8,677 bases of DNA from Gammaproteobacteria bacterium (GTDB lineage: Bacteria > Pseudomonadota > Gammaproteobacteria > SZUA-140), in contig QIHH01000085.1 of NCBI GenBank assembly GCA_003230195.1, forward strand, positions 1-8,677. The letters run 5' to 3'. The notes beneath the pieces are model-generated. The model had not been told where the DNA came from. It made no database searches and saw only the letters and a list, made by a program, of their open reading frames with translations. Positions 1-8,228 of the stretch are shown here, one piece after another. How positions within the stretch are numbered: position 1 is the stretch's first letter; every line of letters begins with the position of its first letter. Made by a program: the position numbers and the translations under genes.

Positions 1-207
1 AAAGGGGGGGCGTTACCCTTTTGGCTCTTCCTTACTCCTTGTTAGATCTTTCCTGCGGCCACAACTTGAGTTCTCGCCCTGCCAGTTGTTCTAACTTCTG
101 AATTCATATCATCAGTGCATTTACTGTTGTTATTCTCATAGAAATATTTGGCATCGATTTCTGAACCTCGATCTGGTCAGGTTCAATCGGGTAGAATCGC
201 TAGGATG
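1..207. other. waaA downstream flank without a supported gene
   Basis: This stretch lies downstream of waaA and runs to the window edge. I see no gene in it. It begins with a G7 run that can form a 6-bp stem (AAAGGG at 1-6 with CCCTTT at 16-21), but only four T follow, so it is not a convincing terminator. A bulged hairpin lies at 155-189 and is listed separately. On the minus strand a 44-codon open frame ends at a TAA at 42-44; its only ATG is internal (21 codons before the stop) and I do not recognise the product. Confidence 0.4.
155..189. other. bulged hairpin beyond the waaA end
   Basis: GAACCT (163-168) pairs with AGGTTC (179-184) across a 10-base loop. Beyond a 3-base bulge (160-162) the stem continues as CGATT (155-159) with AATCG (185-189), giving 11 base pairs in all. 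No T run follows on either strand, so it is not a standard intrinsic terminator. It could protect the 3' end of the waaA transcript or be a protein site, but nothing in the sequence decides this. Confidence 0.3.
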
Positions 208-275
208 AATGCTGGTATTGTGTTGCTTCGCAACGCTTGGCGCGTTGCGCAAAAAATGCTAACCCACCCTGCATT
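208..275. repeat. REP-like imperfect palindrome overlapping the waaA stop
   Basis: This is a 68-base imperfect palindrome. The core is a perfect 8-bp stem, CGCAACGC (229-236) and GCGTTGCG (242-249), around a 5-base loop. The outer arms are degenerate: AATGCTGGTATTGTG on the left against AATGCAGGGTGGGTTAG read from the right on the minus strand. The GGGTGGGTTAG / CTAACCCACCC arm resembles palindromic intergenic repeats seen in many proteobacterial genomes; that likeness is from memory. The waaA stop codon (259-261) lies inside the right arm. A T6 run (251-256 on the minus strand) comes before the core stem rather than after it, so this is not a normal terminator. Copies elsewhere in the genome would confirm the repeat family. 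Confidence 0.45.
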
Positions 276-1524
276 TATTTGTCGAAAGAAGGTTGTTAAT
301 TTTACAATGACGTTCGATTTCATCTAGATAGTCTGGCAGGATATGCCCACACTCGGCGATTAATTTTTTGCCATTTTCCCCTAGCTGCCTGGCCTGTGCT
401 GGATTAGCCAGCAAGGTGGCGATGCTGTTCTGTAGCATCTCATCGCTATTGACCTGAATACCGGCGTTGGCATCGATGAATAGTGTTGCTTCGTCGTAGA
501 ATGTTGCCATATGTTGACCAAACAATACTGCTTTACCGTGCTGTGCCACTTCTAAAATATTGTGCCCACCCACTGGTACCAGGCTGCCGCCCATCAAGAC
601 AAAATCGGCAGCGGCGATAAATGAAGGAAGTTCGCCCAGTGTATCCGCGAGGTAGATGTCGGTGGTTTCATCGATTGTATCGTTGTTGCTGCGTACCGCG
701 ACGTTGCAGTTCAGCGCTGCCAGCTGTTGTTGAATCGCGGCGCTGCGTTTGGGGTGGCGCGGTACGATCATCAGCAGCCGTTTGTTGCGTTGTTCAATGG
801 AGAGCCACAGGCGTGCGATGCGCAGCTCTTCATCATCATGGGTCGATGCTGCGAGTACAAATGGCCGACCGAGTGAGACTGGCTCAATGCTTGAATGGGT
901 GGGTGTGATCAGTTTGATGTTACCGATGGTTTTGACTTGACTGGCAGCCGCGCCGAGTGAGATGTAACGCTCGCGGTCGCTATCAGAGCGGGCGAGAATT
1001 GCGGTAACATTTGCCAGCACATGTGGACAGAGTGCGCGCAGCCACTGCGGTGCATCAACGGTTTTTTCTGAGAGGCGGCCGTTGATGATCAGCAGTGGCG
1101 CACCGCGACGGACACTGTGCCGGTAGACATGCGGCCATAGTTCAGTCTCCATGATTAGCGCACAACAAGGCTGAAGTTTGGCGATGAAGCGTCGGCTCAT
1201 CCAGTTGAAATCGATTGGCAGGTAGCAGTGTGTTGCACCTGCAGGCAGCTGTTTTTGCGCCACCTCACCACCGGTCGGGGTGCTGGTGGTGAGTGTGATG
1301 TGCTTGTCCGGGTAGCGTTCGCGCAGCGCGTAAATCAACGGCATCACCGCATTCACTTCACCCACTGAGGCGGCATGAAGCCAGATGCTTCCTTTGTGAT
1401 AGCGGCGAATAAAGCTGAGGCGTTCGCGTAGAAAACGGATATCACGTTGCTGCCACGCCTGCCATGCGGTGAAGAGGATGGCGGGAATAGAAAAGAGGGT
1501 TAATAGCAGATGGTAGCGCCACAT
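259..1524 (-). CDS. waaA: 3-deoxy-D-manno-octulosonic acid (Kdo) transferase
   Basis: WaaA (KdtA) is an inner-membrane-associated GT30 glycosyltransferase that moves Kdo from CMP-Kdo onto lipid IVA, the step before late acylation of lipid A. The protein has 421 aa (E. coli about 425). Residues 6-24 form the N-terminal hydrophobic anchor. The ERL motif with the presumed catalytic Glu34 follows, although the usual next Gly is Ser37. Then come HAASVGEV (50-57 region), TTSTPTG (78-84), METELWP (124-130), NGRLSE (147-152), VPRHPKR (253-259), DTLGELP (293-299) and GGSLVPVGGHNILE (311-324) for CMP-Kdo binding. The usual Pro after that final LE is Val325. The gene lies 47 bases after the lpxL-type gene and is probably its cotranscribed partner. 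No strong ribosome binding site precedes the ATG. The C-terminal residues CRVG and the stop are encoded by a palindromic repeat. One or more Kdo residues may be added; the sequence does not tell. Confidence 0.97.
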   Translation of the reverse strand: MWRYHLLLTLFSIPAILFTAWQAWQQRDIRFLRERLSFIRRYHKGSIWLHAASVGEVNAVMPLIYALRERYPDKHITLTTSTPTGGEVAQKQLPAGATHCYLPIDFNWMSRRFIAKLQPCCALIMETELWPHVYRHSVRRGAPLLIINGRLSEKTVDAPQWLRALCPHVLANVTAILARSDSDRERYISLGAAASQVKTIGNIKLITPTHSSIEPVSLGRPFVLAASTHDDEELRIARLWLSIEQRNKRLLMIVPRHPKRSAAIQQQLAALNCNVAVRSNNDTIDETTDIYLADTLGELPSFIAAADFVLMGGSLVPVGGHNILEVAQHGKAVLFGQHMATFYDEATLFIDANAGIQVNSDEMLQNSIATLLANPAQARQLGENGKKLIAECGHILPDYLDEIERHCKINNLLSTNKCRVG

Positions 1525-1571
1525 AATCTATGTGTCATTCGCGGGTGATTTATGCATCACTTGCTCGTGCT

Positions 1572-2495
1572 TTATTCATATGGACTGATTCTGTCTGGCT
1601 GTGATTTAAAGCGGCGATGAATCCACAGGTATTGATTGGGGATGCGCCGCACCTGCTCTTCAATCGCGGCATTAATGGTGCCTGCGTCTGCTACATCATC
1701 ACCTGTTGGGAAATTGTCAAGCGGTGCACGGAATCTGACCCGGTAGCCCTGTGTGCCGGGCAGGCGTTCAAAGTCGATTGGGATGATGGCGCAGTGGGTG
1801 GCACGTGCAATGCGCGCTGTCGCTGTTAAAGTGGCGGCAGGTATGCCCATGAAGGGGGCGAACACGGTGCTTTCATAACCGAGGTCCTGGTCTGGTGCAT
1901 ACCAGCAGGCCTGATTTTTTTTGAGTGCCTTTAACATGCCGCGCATATTGGTGTGATTGATCAGCCCTGCAAAATGTTTGTGGCGATAGTGATTCAGTAC
2001 TGAATCGAACAGTGGGTTGTGCGCGCGTTTGGCAACGGCATTAAAGGGGACTTTAAATGCCATCAAGCGGCCGCATATCAGCAATGAGGTGTAGTGTGCG
2101 CCGAGCAGCAGAATGCCTTTGTTCTCCTTGAAGGCCTTGGTGACATGCGCTATTCCTTCGACATGTGTCAGCGCATGCAGACGGTGATCGCTACCCCACC
2201 ATGAAAAGCCGGCGTCGATGATGCCGCCGCCAACTGAGTGAAAGGTCTCTTTAACCAGTTGGGCCTGCTGGGCTGCGGATAATTCAGGAAAACAGAGCCG
2301 CACATTGACCTCTGCCACATGACGTCTGTTTTTGAGTAGATAAAATGCCAGCGTGCCGAGCTGTTTGCCGAGCCACCGCTGGATGGAATAGGGCAGTTGT
2401 GCGGCAAGCCACATCGCACCGAGCCCGAGCCAAGTTGGCCAGAAGCGTGGCATGAGAAAACGTTTAAGCTGGAAATCGGCAAATTGGCTGGTCAT
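1572..2495 (-). CDS. lpxL: LpxL/HtrB-type lipid A late acyltransferase, acidic catalytic residue missing
   Basis: LpxL-family enzymes transfer a fatty acyl chain from acyl-ACP to Kdo2-lipid IVA at the inner membrane. The 307-aa protein matches E. coli LpxL in length (306 aa) and order of motifs: PRFWPTWLGLG (16-26) with a hydrophobic N-terminal segment (about 21-36), NVRLCFPELS (64-73), a GILLLGAH block (127-134), NPLFD (160-164), the GMLKALKK helix (186-193), WYAPDQDLG (198-206), VFAPFMGIPAATLT (211-224) and YLWIHRRFK (289-297). The odd point is the family HX4(D/E) motif, which here reads H134-Y-T-S-L-L139, with Leu where E. coli has Glu (HFLTLE). The following YRP segment is AKR (155-157). 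The rest of the fold looks intact. The gene lies between tolC and waaA, and a MITE-like element sits just upstream. The protein may be inactive, have changed specificity, or use another acid; which acyl chain it would transfer cannot be read. Confidence 0.88.
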   Translation of the reverse strand: MTSQFADFQLKRFLMPRFWPTWLGLGAMWLAAQLPYSIQRWLGKQLGTLAFYLLKNRRHVAEVNVRLCFPELSAAQQAQLVKETFHSVGGGIIDAGFSWWGSDHRLHALTHVEGIAHVTKAFKENKGILLLGAHYTSLLICGRLMAFKVPFNAVAKRAHNPLFDSVLNHYRHKHFAGLINHTNMRGMLKALKKNQACWYAPDQDLGYESTVFAPFMGIPAATLTATARIARATHCAIIPIDFERLPGTQGYRVRFRAPLDNFPTGDDVADAGTINAAIEEQVRRIPNQYLWIHRRFKSQPDRISPYE

Positions 2496-2536
2496 CGTGT
2501 TGGCATCTGTTTAACCTAAATTCATCAGTTGGGCGG

Positions 2537-2647
2537 CATGTAGAGTGGGTTTTTTAGCATGGATGGTTAGGCGTGATGAGACGCAATAGCGGGCTATTGC
2601 AACGATTCACAACGACGTCAGCCGTGCTAAAAAACGTGCTATACATG
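2537..2647. repeat. long inner inverted repeat with central hairpin
   Basis: Within the MITE-like element, 2538-2562 and 2622-2646 are inverted copies matching at 20 of 25 positions, including an uninterrupted TTTTTTAGCA / TGCTAAAAAA block. At the centre is a perfect 8-bp stem with a 2-base gap: GCAATAGC (2583-2590), GG, GCTATTGC (2593-2600). Between the two stems GTGA (2573-2576) can pair with TCAC (2607-2610). Transcribed in either direction, the segment would fold into a long interrupted stem. It is not followed by a T run placed as in an intrinsic terminator. Confidence 0.75.
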
Positions 2648-2692
2648 TCGTAGCGTAATCACCCATTGGATGAGTTTCTTAATAAGATATTT

Positions 2693-2720
2693 TATCACTA
2701 ACATCAAATGCTTAGTGATA
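2693..2720. repeat. 9-bp hairpin in the tolC-side arm of the element
   Basis: TATCACTAA (2693-2701) and TTAGTGATA (2712-2720) form a perfect 9-bp stem around a 10-base loop. It lies inside the MITE-like element, and on the minus strand it is the first structure met by polymerase after the tolC stop. On that strand the stem is followed by AT-rich sequence (AAAATATCTTATT) rather than a U tract, so termination is possible but not shown. Confidence 0.5.
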
Positions 2721-2800
2721 CATACAAGCGGTCAACTGATGAATCTAGGTTTAGCAGTGCTGATTTTAACATGGCCAGCGTTGGCGGGTGCCGCGATTCG

Positions 2801-4222
2801 TTATTCAGTATCGAGGGCGGCCGGGGTATCGGCCAACGGTGGTTTAGCAGTGGCTGCTACTGAAGCGTGCTCGGCTGGCGCGTGTTTGGGTTGAAGCCAG
2901 CTATTGATCCGCTCCAGATCAGCTGCGGCCAAAATACCCGCCGCCTGCTTCAAACGCAGCGTGTGCAGGATGTAGTCATAACGGGAGCGGGCGTGGTCGC
3001 GTTGTGCGCGGAATAGTTCGCGCCTTGTATTGAGCACATCAACGGTGGTGCGTGTGCCCACTTCAAGCCCTGCCTCGGTTGCATCAAGTGCGCTTTGCGC
3101 TGAAACAACAGCCTGCCCCAGCGCTTTGACGCGATTGATCTCGGCTAGTACGCTCAGGTAGGCATCGCGTGCCTGGCGCAGGATAGCGCGACGTTGCTGT
3201 TCAAAGCCTTCGCGCGATTGATCAGCGAGGCGCTGTGCCTGGCGGGTGCGTGAGCTGGTTGAGCCACCTTGAAAGAGTGGCAGGTTGAGACGCAACTCTA
3301 TGGCCTGGTTTTTTGATTCGTTATTGCCAAAGTTGCCACCCTTGGAATCCGTGTATATATGGTTGGCGTTAAGCTCGAGTGTTGGCAGGTGACCTGCACG
3401 TTGGCGTTTGATTTCGTCACGCGCCTTGTTGTAGACAAATTCAGCGGCGATCAGTTGGAAGTTCTGGTTTAACGCGGTATCGCTCCATTTGCCGATGTCG
3501 GCAGGCTTAGGGGTGATCAGTGGTGTTTCGGCAGAGAGCACGGCCAATGTTTTATGGTAACGGCCGGTGATCTCGGCTAAGGCTTCATACTGACTGGCCA
3601 GCAGATTGTCGGCGAAAATTTCCTGCGCAGTTACGAGGTCATAAGCGGCCTGTGCTTCATGTACACCGGTGATTGCAATCAGGCCAACTTCAAAGCGTTG
3701 GCGCGTCTGCTCTAGCTGGCGGTCAATGGCACGTTTTTCGGCGCGCGCAAACTCGAGTCCGTCGAGTGCCGCCAGTGCATCAAAATAGCGTTCTGAAATG
3801 CGCACCATTAATGCCTGCTGTGCAGCTGAGAGATTGGCCTTCGCTTCGCCAATGGTTGCGTCGCTCTGGCGCAGTTGAATAAAATAGTCGTAATTGAATA
3901 ACGGCTGGCTTAACGATAATGTATAGCCACTGCTGGCGAAGCGGCGTGTGCCGAGGGCGAAAACCCCGGAGTTGATGGTATCCTGTTTATTTTTGCTGAT
4001 GTTGGCACTCAGATTAATCAGCGGTAAGAGCTGGGCACGGCTCTGGGCTTTTGTCTCAAGCGCGGCGTAATAGGCTGCTTCAGCACCGCGATATTGAGGA
4101 TCGTTTTCAATTGCCAGCTGGTAGATCTCGAACAGCCCGGAGGCCGCAGCGCTAGTGTTGATAAACGGCGCGCTGCTGATCAGCAGCAAAGCGGCTAGTT
4201 GAGTGGCTAATTTTCTCTGCAT
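2801..4222 (-). CDS. tolC: TolC-family outer membrane efflux/secretion channel
   Basis: TolC trimers form a beta barrel in the outer membrane joined to a long periplasmic alpha-helical tunnel. They serve RND and ABC efflux pumps and type I secretion. The 473-aa protein starts with a signal peptide (MQRKLATQLAALLLISSAPF, cleavage probably in the SAAAS region near 24-28), followed by FEIYQLAIENDPQYRGAEA, the usual start of the mature family. The two structural repeats are visible: VGLIAITGVHEAQAAYD (179-195) is echoed by VGTRTTVDVLNTRRELF (388-404). DYILHTLRLKQAAGIL (416-431) is the typical C-terminal helix, and a low-complexity Ala/Pro tail follows from about 445. The gene lies 53 bases after pcm. 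No pump or adaptor gene is adjacent, so it may be a general TolC. The ribosome binding site is weak. The downstream gap is enlarged by a MITE-like insertion. Confidence 0.95.
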   Translation of the reverse strand: MQRKLATQLAALLLISSAPFINTSAAASGLFEIYQLAIENDPQYRGAEAAYYAALETKAQSRAQLLPLINLSANISKNKQDTINSGVFALGTRRFASSGYTLSLSQPLFNYDYFIQLRQSDATIGEAKANLSAAQQALMVRISERYFDALAALDGLEFARAEKRAIDRQLEQTRQRFEVGLIAITGVHEAQAAYDLVTAQEIFADNLLASQYEALAEITGRYHKTLAVLSAETPLITPKPADIGKWSDTALNQNFQLIAAEFVYNKARDEIKRQRAGHLPTLELNANHIYTDSKGGNFGNNESKNQAIELRLNLPLFQGGSTSSRTRQAQRLADQSREGFEQQRRAILRQARDAYLSVLAEINRVKALGQAVVSAQSALDATEAGLEVGTRTTVDVLNTRRELFRAQRDHARSRYDYILHTLRLKQAAGILAAADLERINSWLQPKHAPAEHASVAATAKPPLADTPAALDTE

Positions 4223-4275
4223 GGCGAGTATCTTAGTTGATTTAACCGTGGTTGTGTTTGTTGTTTAGGCTTGGC

Positions 4276-4938
4276 TTAGAAGACAAAAGAAGAGGGTTTG
4301 TCGGCGTTGATCAATGCAGGAAGTTCGGTTTCGAACAACTGTTCGCTGGTCAGGTCGCCATCGTCGGTGCGACGCAGCAGAGTTGCGTGCATCACAGGTG
4401 GCTGGCCGATGATGGCAAAGATGCGGCCGCCGCGGTTAAGCAGGTTGGCGTAGCACTTTGGCAGTGTTGGCAGTGAGCCGGTGATCACGATCGCATCAAA
4501 CACTTCACTGCTTTGCCATCCCTGCGAAGCATCACCACATTCAAGGATGACATTCTTTATATGATGCGCAGCGAGGCGTTTGCCCGCTTCGCTGATGAAG
4601 TCTGGCTGGATATCAACTGAGGTCACATGGCTGCTTGCGGCTGCCAGCATTGAGGTGAGGTAACCACTGCCGGTGCCGATCTCCAGCACGCGATCACTTT
4701 TGCTGAGGCCGAGCGCCTGCAACATGCGCGCTTCGACGATGGGGTGCATCATCACCTCGCCATGTGCCAGTGGAATAGCGATATCGGCATAGGCGAGTGC
4801 GCGATGTGATTCAGCGACAAAGGCTTCACGCGGAATATTTTCAAGCAGCTGCAGGGTTTCAGGGTCGAGCACGTCCCACGGACGTATCTGCTGCTCGATC
4901 ATATTGAAACGTGCTTTTTCTTCAAATGCCGTGTTCAT
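4276..4938 (-). CDS. pcm: protein-L-isoaspartate O-methyltransferase-like protein, TolC-linked type
   Basis: This 220-aa SAM-dependent methyltransferase belongs to the PCMT family, whose classical members methylate isoaspartyl residues in damaged proteins. Motif I, VLEIGTGSGYLT (84-95), and the acidic ribose-binding residue in SVDIQP (Asp109) are clear; GDASQGW (135-141) and FDAIVITGSLP (147-157) correspond to later motifs. PREAFV (36-41) and IAIPLAHG (53-60) match the family N-terminus. However, the segment that reads GQTISQP in E. coli Pcm is here GEVMMHP (60-66), without the conserved Ser/Gln. This marks a divergent branch often found beside tolC in proteobacteria (from memory), whose natural substrate I do not know. 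The start at 4938 is supported by AGAGGG nine bases upstream and by the branch-typical opening FNMIEQQIRPW. It is probably the first gene of the minus-strand operon. Confidence 0.9.
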   Translation of the reverse strand: MNTAFEEKARFNMIEQQIRPWDVLDPETLQLLENIPREAFVAESHRALAYADIAIPLAHGEVMMHPIVEARMLQALGLSKSDRVLEIGTGSGYLTSMLAAASSHVTSVDIQPDFISEAGKRLAAHHIKNVILECGDASQGWQSSEVFDAIVITGSLPTLPKCYANLLNRGGRIFAIIGQPPVMHATLLRRTDDGDLTSEQLFETELPALINADKPSSFVF

Positions 4939-4947
4939 CGCCCGCTA

Positions 4948-4953
4948 CCCTCT
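4948..4953 (-). promoter_or_regulatory. ribosome binding site of pcm
   Basis: AGAGGG on the minus strand, nine bases before the ATG at 4938. It is the clearest Shine-Dalgarno of the minus-strand genes and fixes the pcm start. The other three genes of the set have weak or no such sites. Confidence 0.6.
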
Positions 4954-5014
4954 AGTCTATTTGGTTTAGTTGTGCTTGCCCCGCTTCTTTGTAACGATGA
5001 GCGGAACCGCAAAG

Positions 5015-5042
5015 ATTATGCGTTTTATGGTGCATTGTCCAA
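5015..5042 (-). promoter_or_regulatory. candidate sigma70 promoter for pcm-tolC
   Basis: On the minus strand, TTGGAC (5042-5037) is followed after 16 bases by CATAAT (5020-5015; five of six to TATAAT). The -35 matches only three of six. It would start transcription near 5008, some 70 bases before the pcm ATG. The -35 lies within a perfect palindrome (GCATTG-TC-CAATGC, 5032-5045) that could be an operator. The call rests on pattern and position only. Confidence 0.35.
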
Positions 5043-5265
5043 TGCCCTGGCATGTGAGGTTAGAATCAATCGTCATTAAATGCGTTTTTCTAGATGGGGT
5101 TTGTTGAGCGCTACGTTGATATAACTGTAACAGGGTACAGGTTGGGTGAATTAATGAAGATAGAGAGACCTTTGTGCGATTGTGCTGTTGTCCTCTGGCG
5201 GCGTTAATTAATCGCGCTGCTATGTAACATTATGTTTAATATGGGAATATGAAATTTTGATGTGA

Positions 5266-7296
<2,031 letters not shown>

Positions 7297-7387
7297 TTGG
7301 CTGTCGATAAGAGGGACGTAAAGGGGTTTTCAATATCGAGTGGTTTTATGTGTTTCTCAGCATTTGCTTTATTGTCTGGTGGTGAAT

Positions 7388-7465
7388 CATGTTCATTTGA
7401 TCGTTGTGCTACAGATAGTGGCTTGTAAACGGTATTCAAACCATTTCATATGAGTGATGAACATG
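7388..7465. repeat. spaced 9-bp inverted repeat between thiC and the next gene
   Basis: CATGTTCAT (7388-7396) and ATGAACATG (7457-7465) are perfect inverted copies 60 bases apart, in the 197-base gap after thiC. The right half ends 28 bases before the start of the hypothetical gene. They could be paired sites for one regulator or a chance match. No convincing intrinsic terminator for thiC is seen in this gap. Confidence 0.3.
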
Positions 7466-7493
7466 CAGAAAATGACAGCTGGGATAACCATAC

Positions 7494-8228
7494 ATGATCG
7501 TTGATGTGCTTGTTGGATTGCTAATATTCGTCGCGATTTTATATATTGCCGCGCCGCTGTGGATTTATCGAGTGCAAAAATTACCCGCTAGAGTAAGTTT
7601 TGATGCAGTGGATGAGGCAATATTTTTAAGTGATCAGAGCGATAAATTTAAAGCACTTGATAATAAATTAGAAGAGATTGGCTTTGAGTATATTGGATCA
7701 TCGATGTTATTAGATACTCATAATGCGGCCTGTTTTTCTCTTTATTTTAATGTGAAAGGCAACACAACAGGAATGCTGCTCTCTATGAAAAGTGCAGCTG
7801 ACAATTTCACATATGTGGCGTTTTCCCAGCTCTATTCTGATGGCACAATGTTAGATGTATCAAACTCTCCCGCTGTTCCTGTATACCCTAAAATGGATAT
7901 AAAAATATCCGCTAGGTTCCCTGAAGTGCACGACGTAGAGAATTTGTACCGTATTTTTTTGCAACTTAAATCATCATTAAAGAACAGCTCATCTTCTATT
8001 GGTTACAGGCGAGAGTCTGGCTTTAGTAAAATAGAAGCGTTTATTGCAAAGGAGTCTGATGCGTTAGTTTATCTTGGGTATTGCAAGGAGCCGATTGATT
8101 TAGAGGGGAAAAGAAGTTTAACGCTGAAAGGGGCTTTTATTTTCACATGGAAAAACATTTTTCCAGGAAAGGGTATTTACGATAAACTGGGTCAAGCTTA
8201 TGCGAAAAAATTATTGATAAATTCATAA
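7494..8228 (+). CDS. hypothetical protein with one N-terminal membrane segment
   Basis: I do not recognise this 244-aa protein. Residues 2-24 form one strong hydrophobic segment (VDVLVGLLIFVAILYIAAPLW), followed by the basic IYRVQK. That suggests an inner-membrane anchor with the remainder in the cytoplasm, though a periplasmic orientation is not excluded. The soluble part has a helix near 45-62, then alternating strand-like stretches (FEYIGSSMLLD, AACFSLYFNV, FTYVAFSQLYSDGTMLDVSNSP), and a basic C-terminus. There are only two cysteines and no obvious catalytic motif. An in-frame TAA at 7485-7487 excludes a longer N-terminus. The ribosome binding site is weak (GGGA about 10 bases upstream). 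G+C is about 37 percent (hand count, 7501-8220), against about 51 percent for 240 bases of thiC, which may mean transfer. The long continuous frame and the sensible membrane segment support a real gene. Confidence 0.75.
   Translation: MIVDVLVGLLIFVAILYIAAPLWIYRVQKLPARVSFDAVDEAIFLSDQSDKFKALDNKLEEIGFEYIGSSMLLDTHNAACFSLYFNVKGNTTGMLLSMKSAADNFTYVAFSQLYSDGTMLDVSNSPAVPVYPKMDIKISARFPEVHDVENLYRIFLQLKSSLKNSSSSIGYRRESGFSKIEAFIAKESDALVYLGYCKEPIDLEGKRSLTLKGAFIFTWKNIFPGKGIYDKLGQAYAKKLLINS

Larger units (their letters stand above)
2515..2749. mobile_element. MITE-like element with IS1380-type ends
   Basis: The 235-base element has terminal inverted repeats at 2515-2531 (CCTAAATTCATCAGTTG) and 2733-2749 (read inward, CCTAGATTCATCAGTTG), identical at 16 of 17 positions. 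It is flanked by TTTAA (2510-2514) and TTTAG (2750-2754), a 4/5 match to a 5-base target duplication. The CCTAAATTC / CCTAGATTC ends resemble those of the IS1380 family (ISEcp1 ends begin CCTAGATTC and CCTAAATTC, with 5-base duplications; from memory). It encodes no protein of meaningful length, so it would need a transposase in trans. Inside are nested hairpins, listed separately. It lies between the tolC stop (2801) and the lpxL-type start (2495). The ends are clear from the sequence; assignment to IS1380 is an inference. Confidence 0.65.

Noticed and set aside
42..176. Minus-strand 44-codon frame downstream of waaA.
   Set aside because: Its only ATG is internal, leaving 21 codons to the stop; no ribosome binding site was identified and I do not recognise the product.
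163..206. A possible TPP riboswitch half on the plus strand (GAACCT, GATCTGG, TCGCTAGGAT).
   Set aside because: The CUGAGA strand and the upstream GGGGUGC part are absent, the order of pieces does not fit the aptamer, and no thiamin gene follows; GAACCT/AGGTTC form a simple hairpin instead.
229..256. Core palindrome plus A/T run as an intrinsic terminator for waaA.
   Set aside because: On the waaA strand the T run comes before the stem, not after it, and on the plus strand an A run follows, so neither orientation fits.
621..940. Plus-strand frames opposite waaA.
   Set aside because: They overlap a certain gene on the other strand and give low-complexity, Cys/Arg/Ser-rich products.
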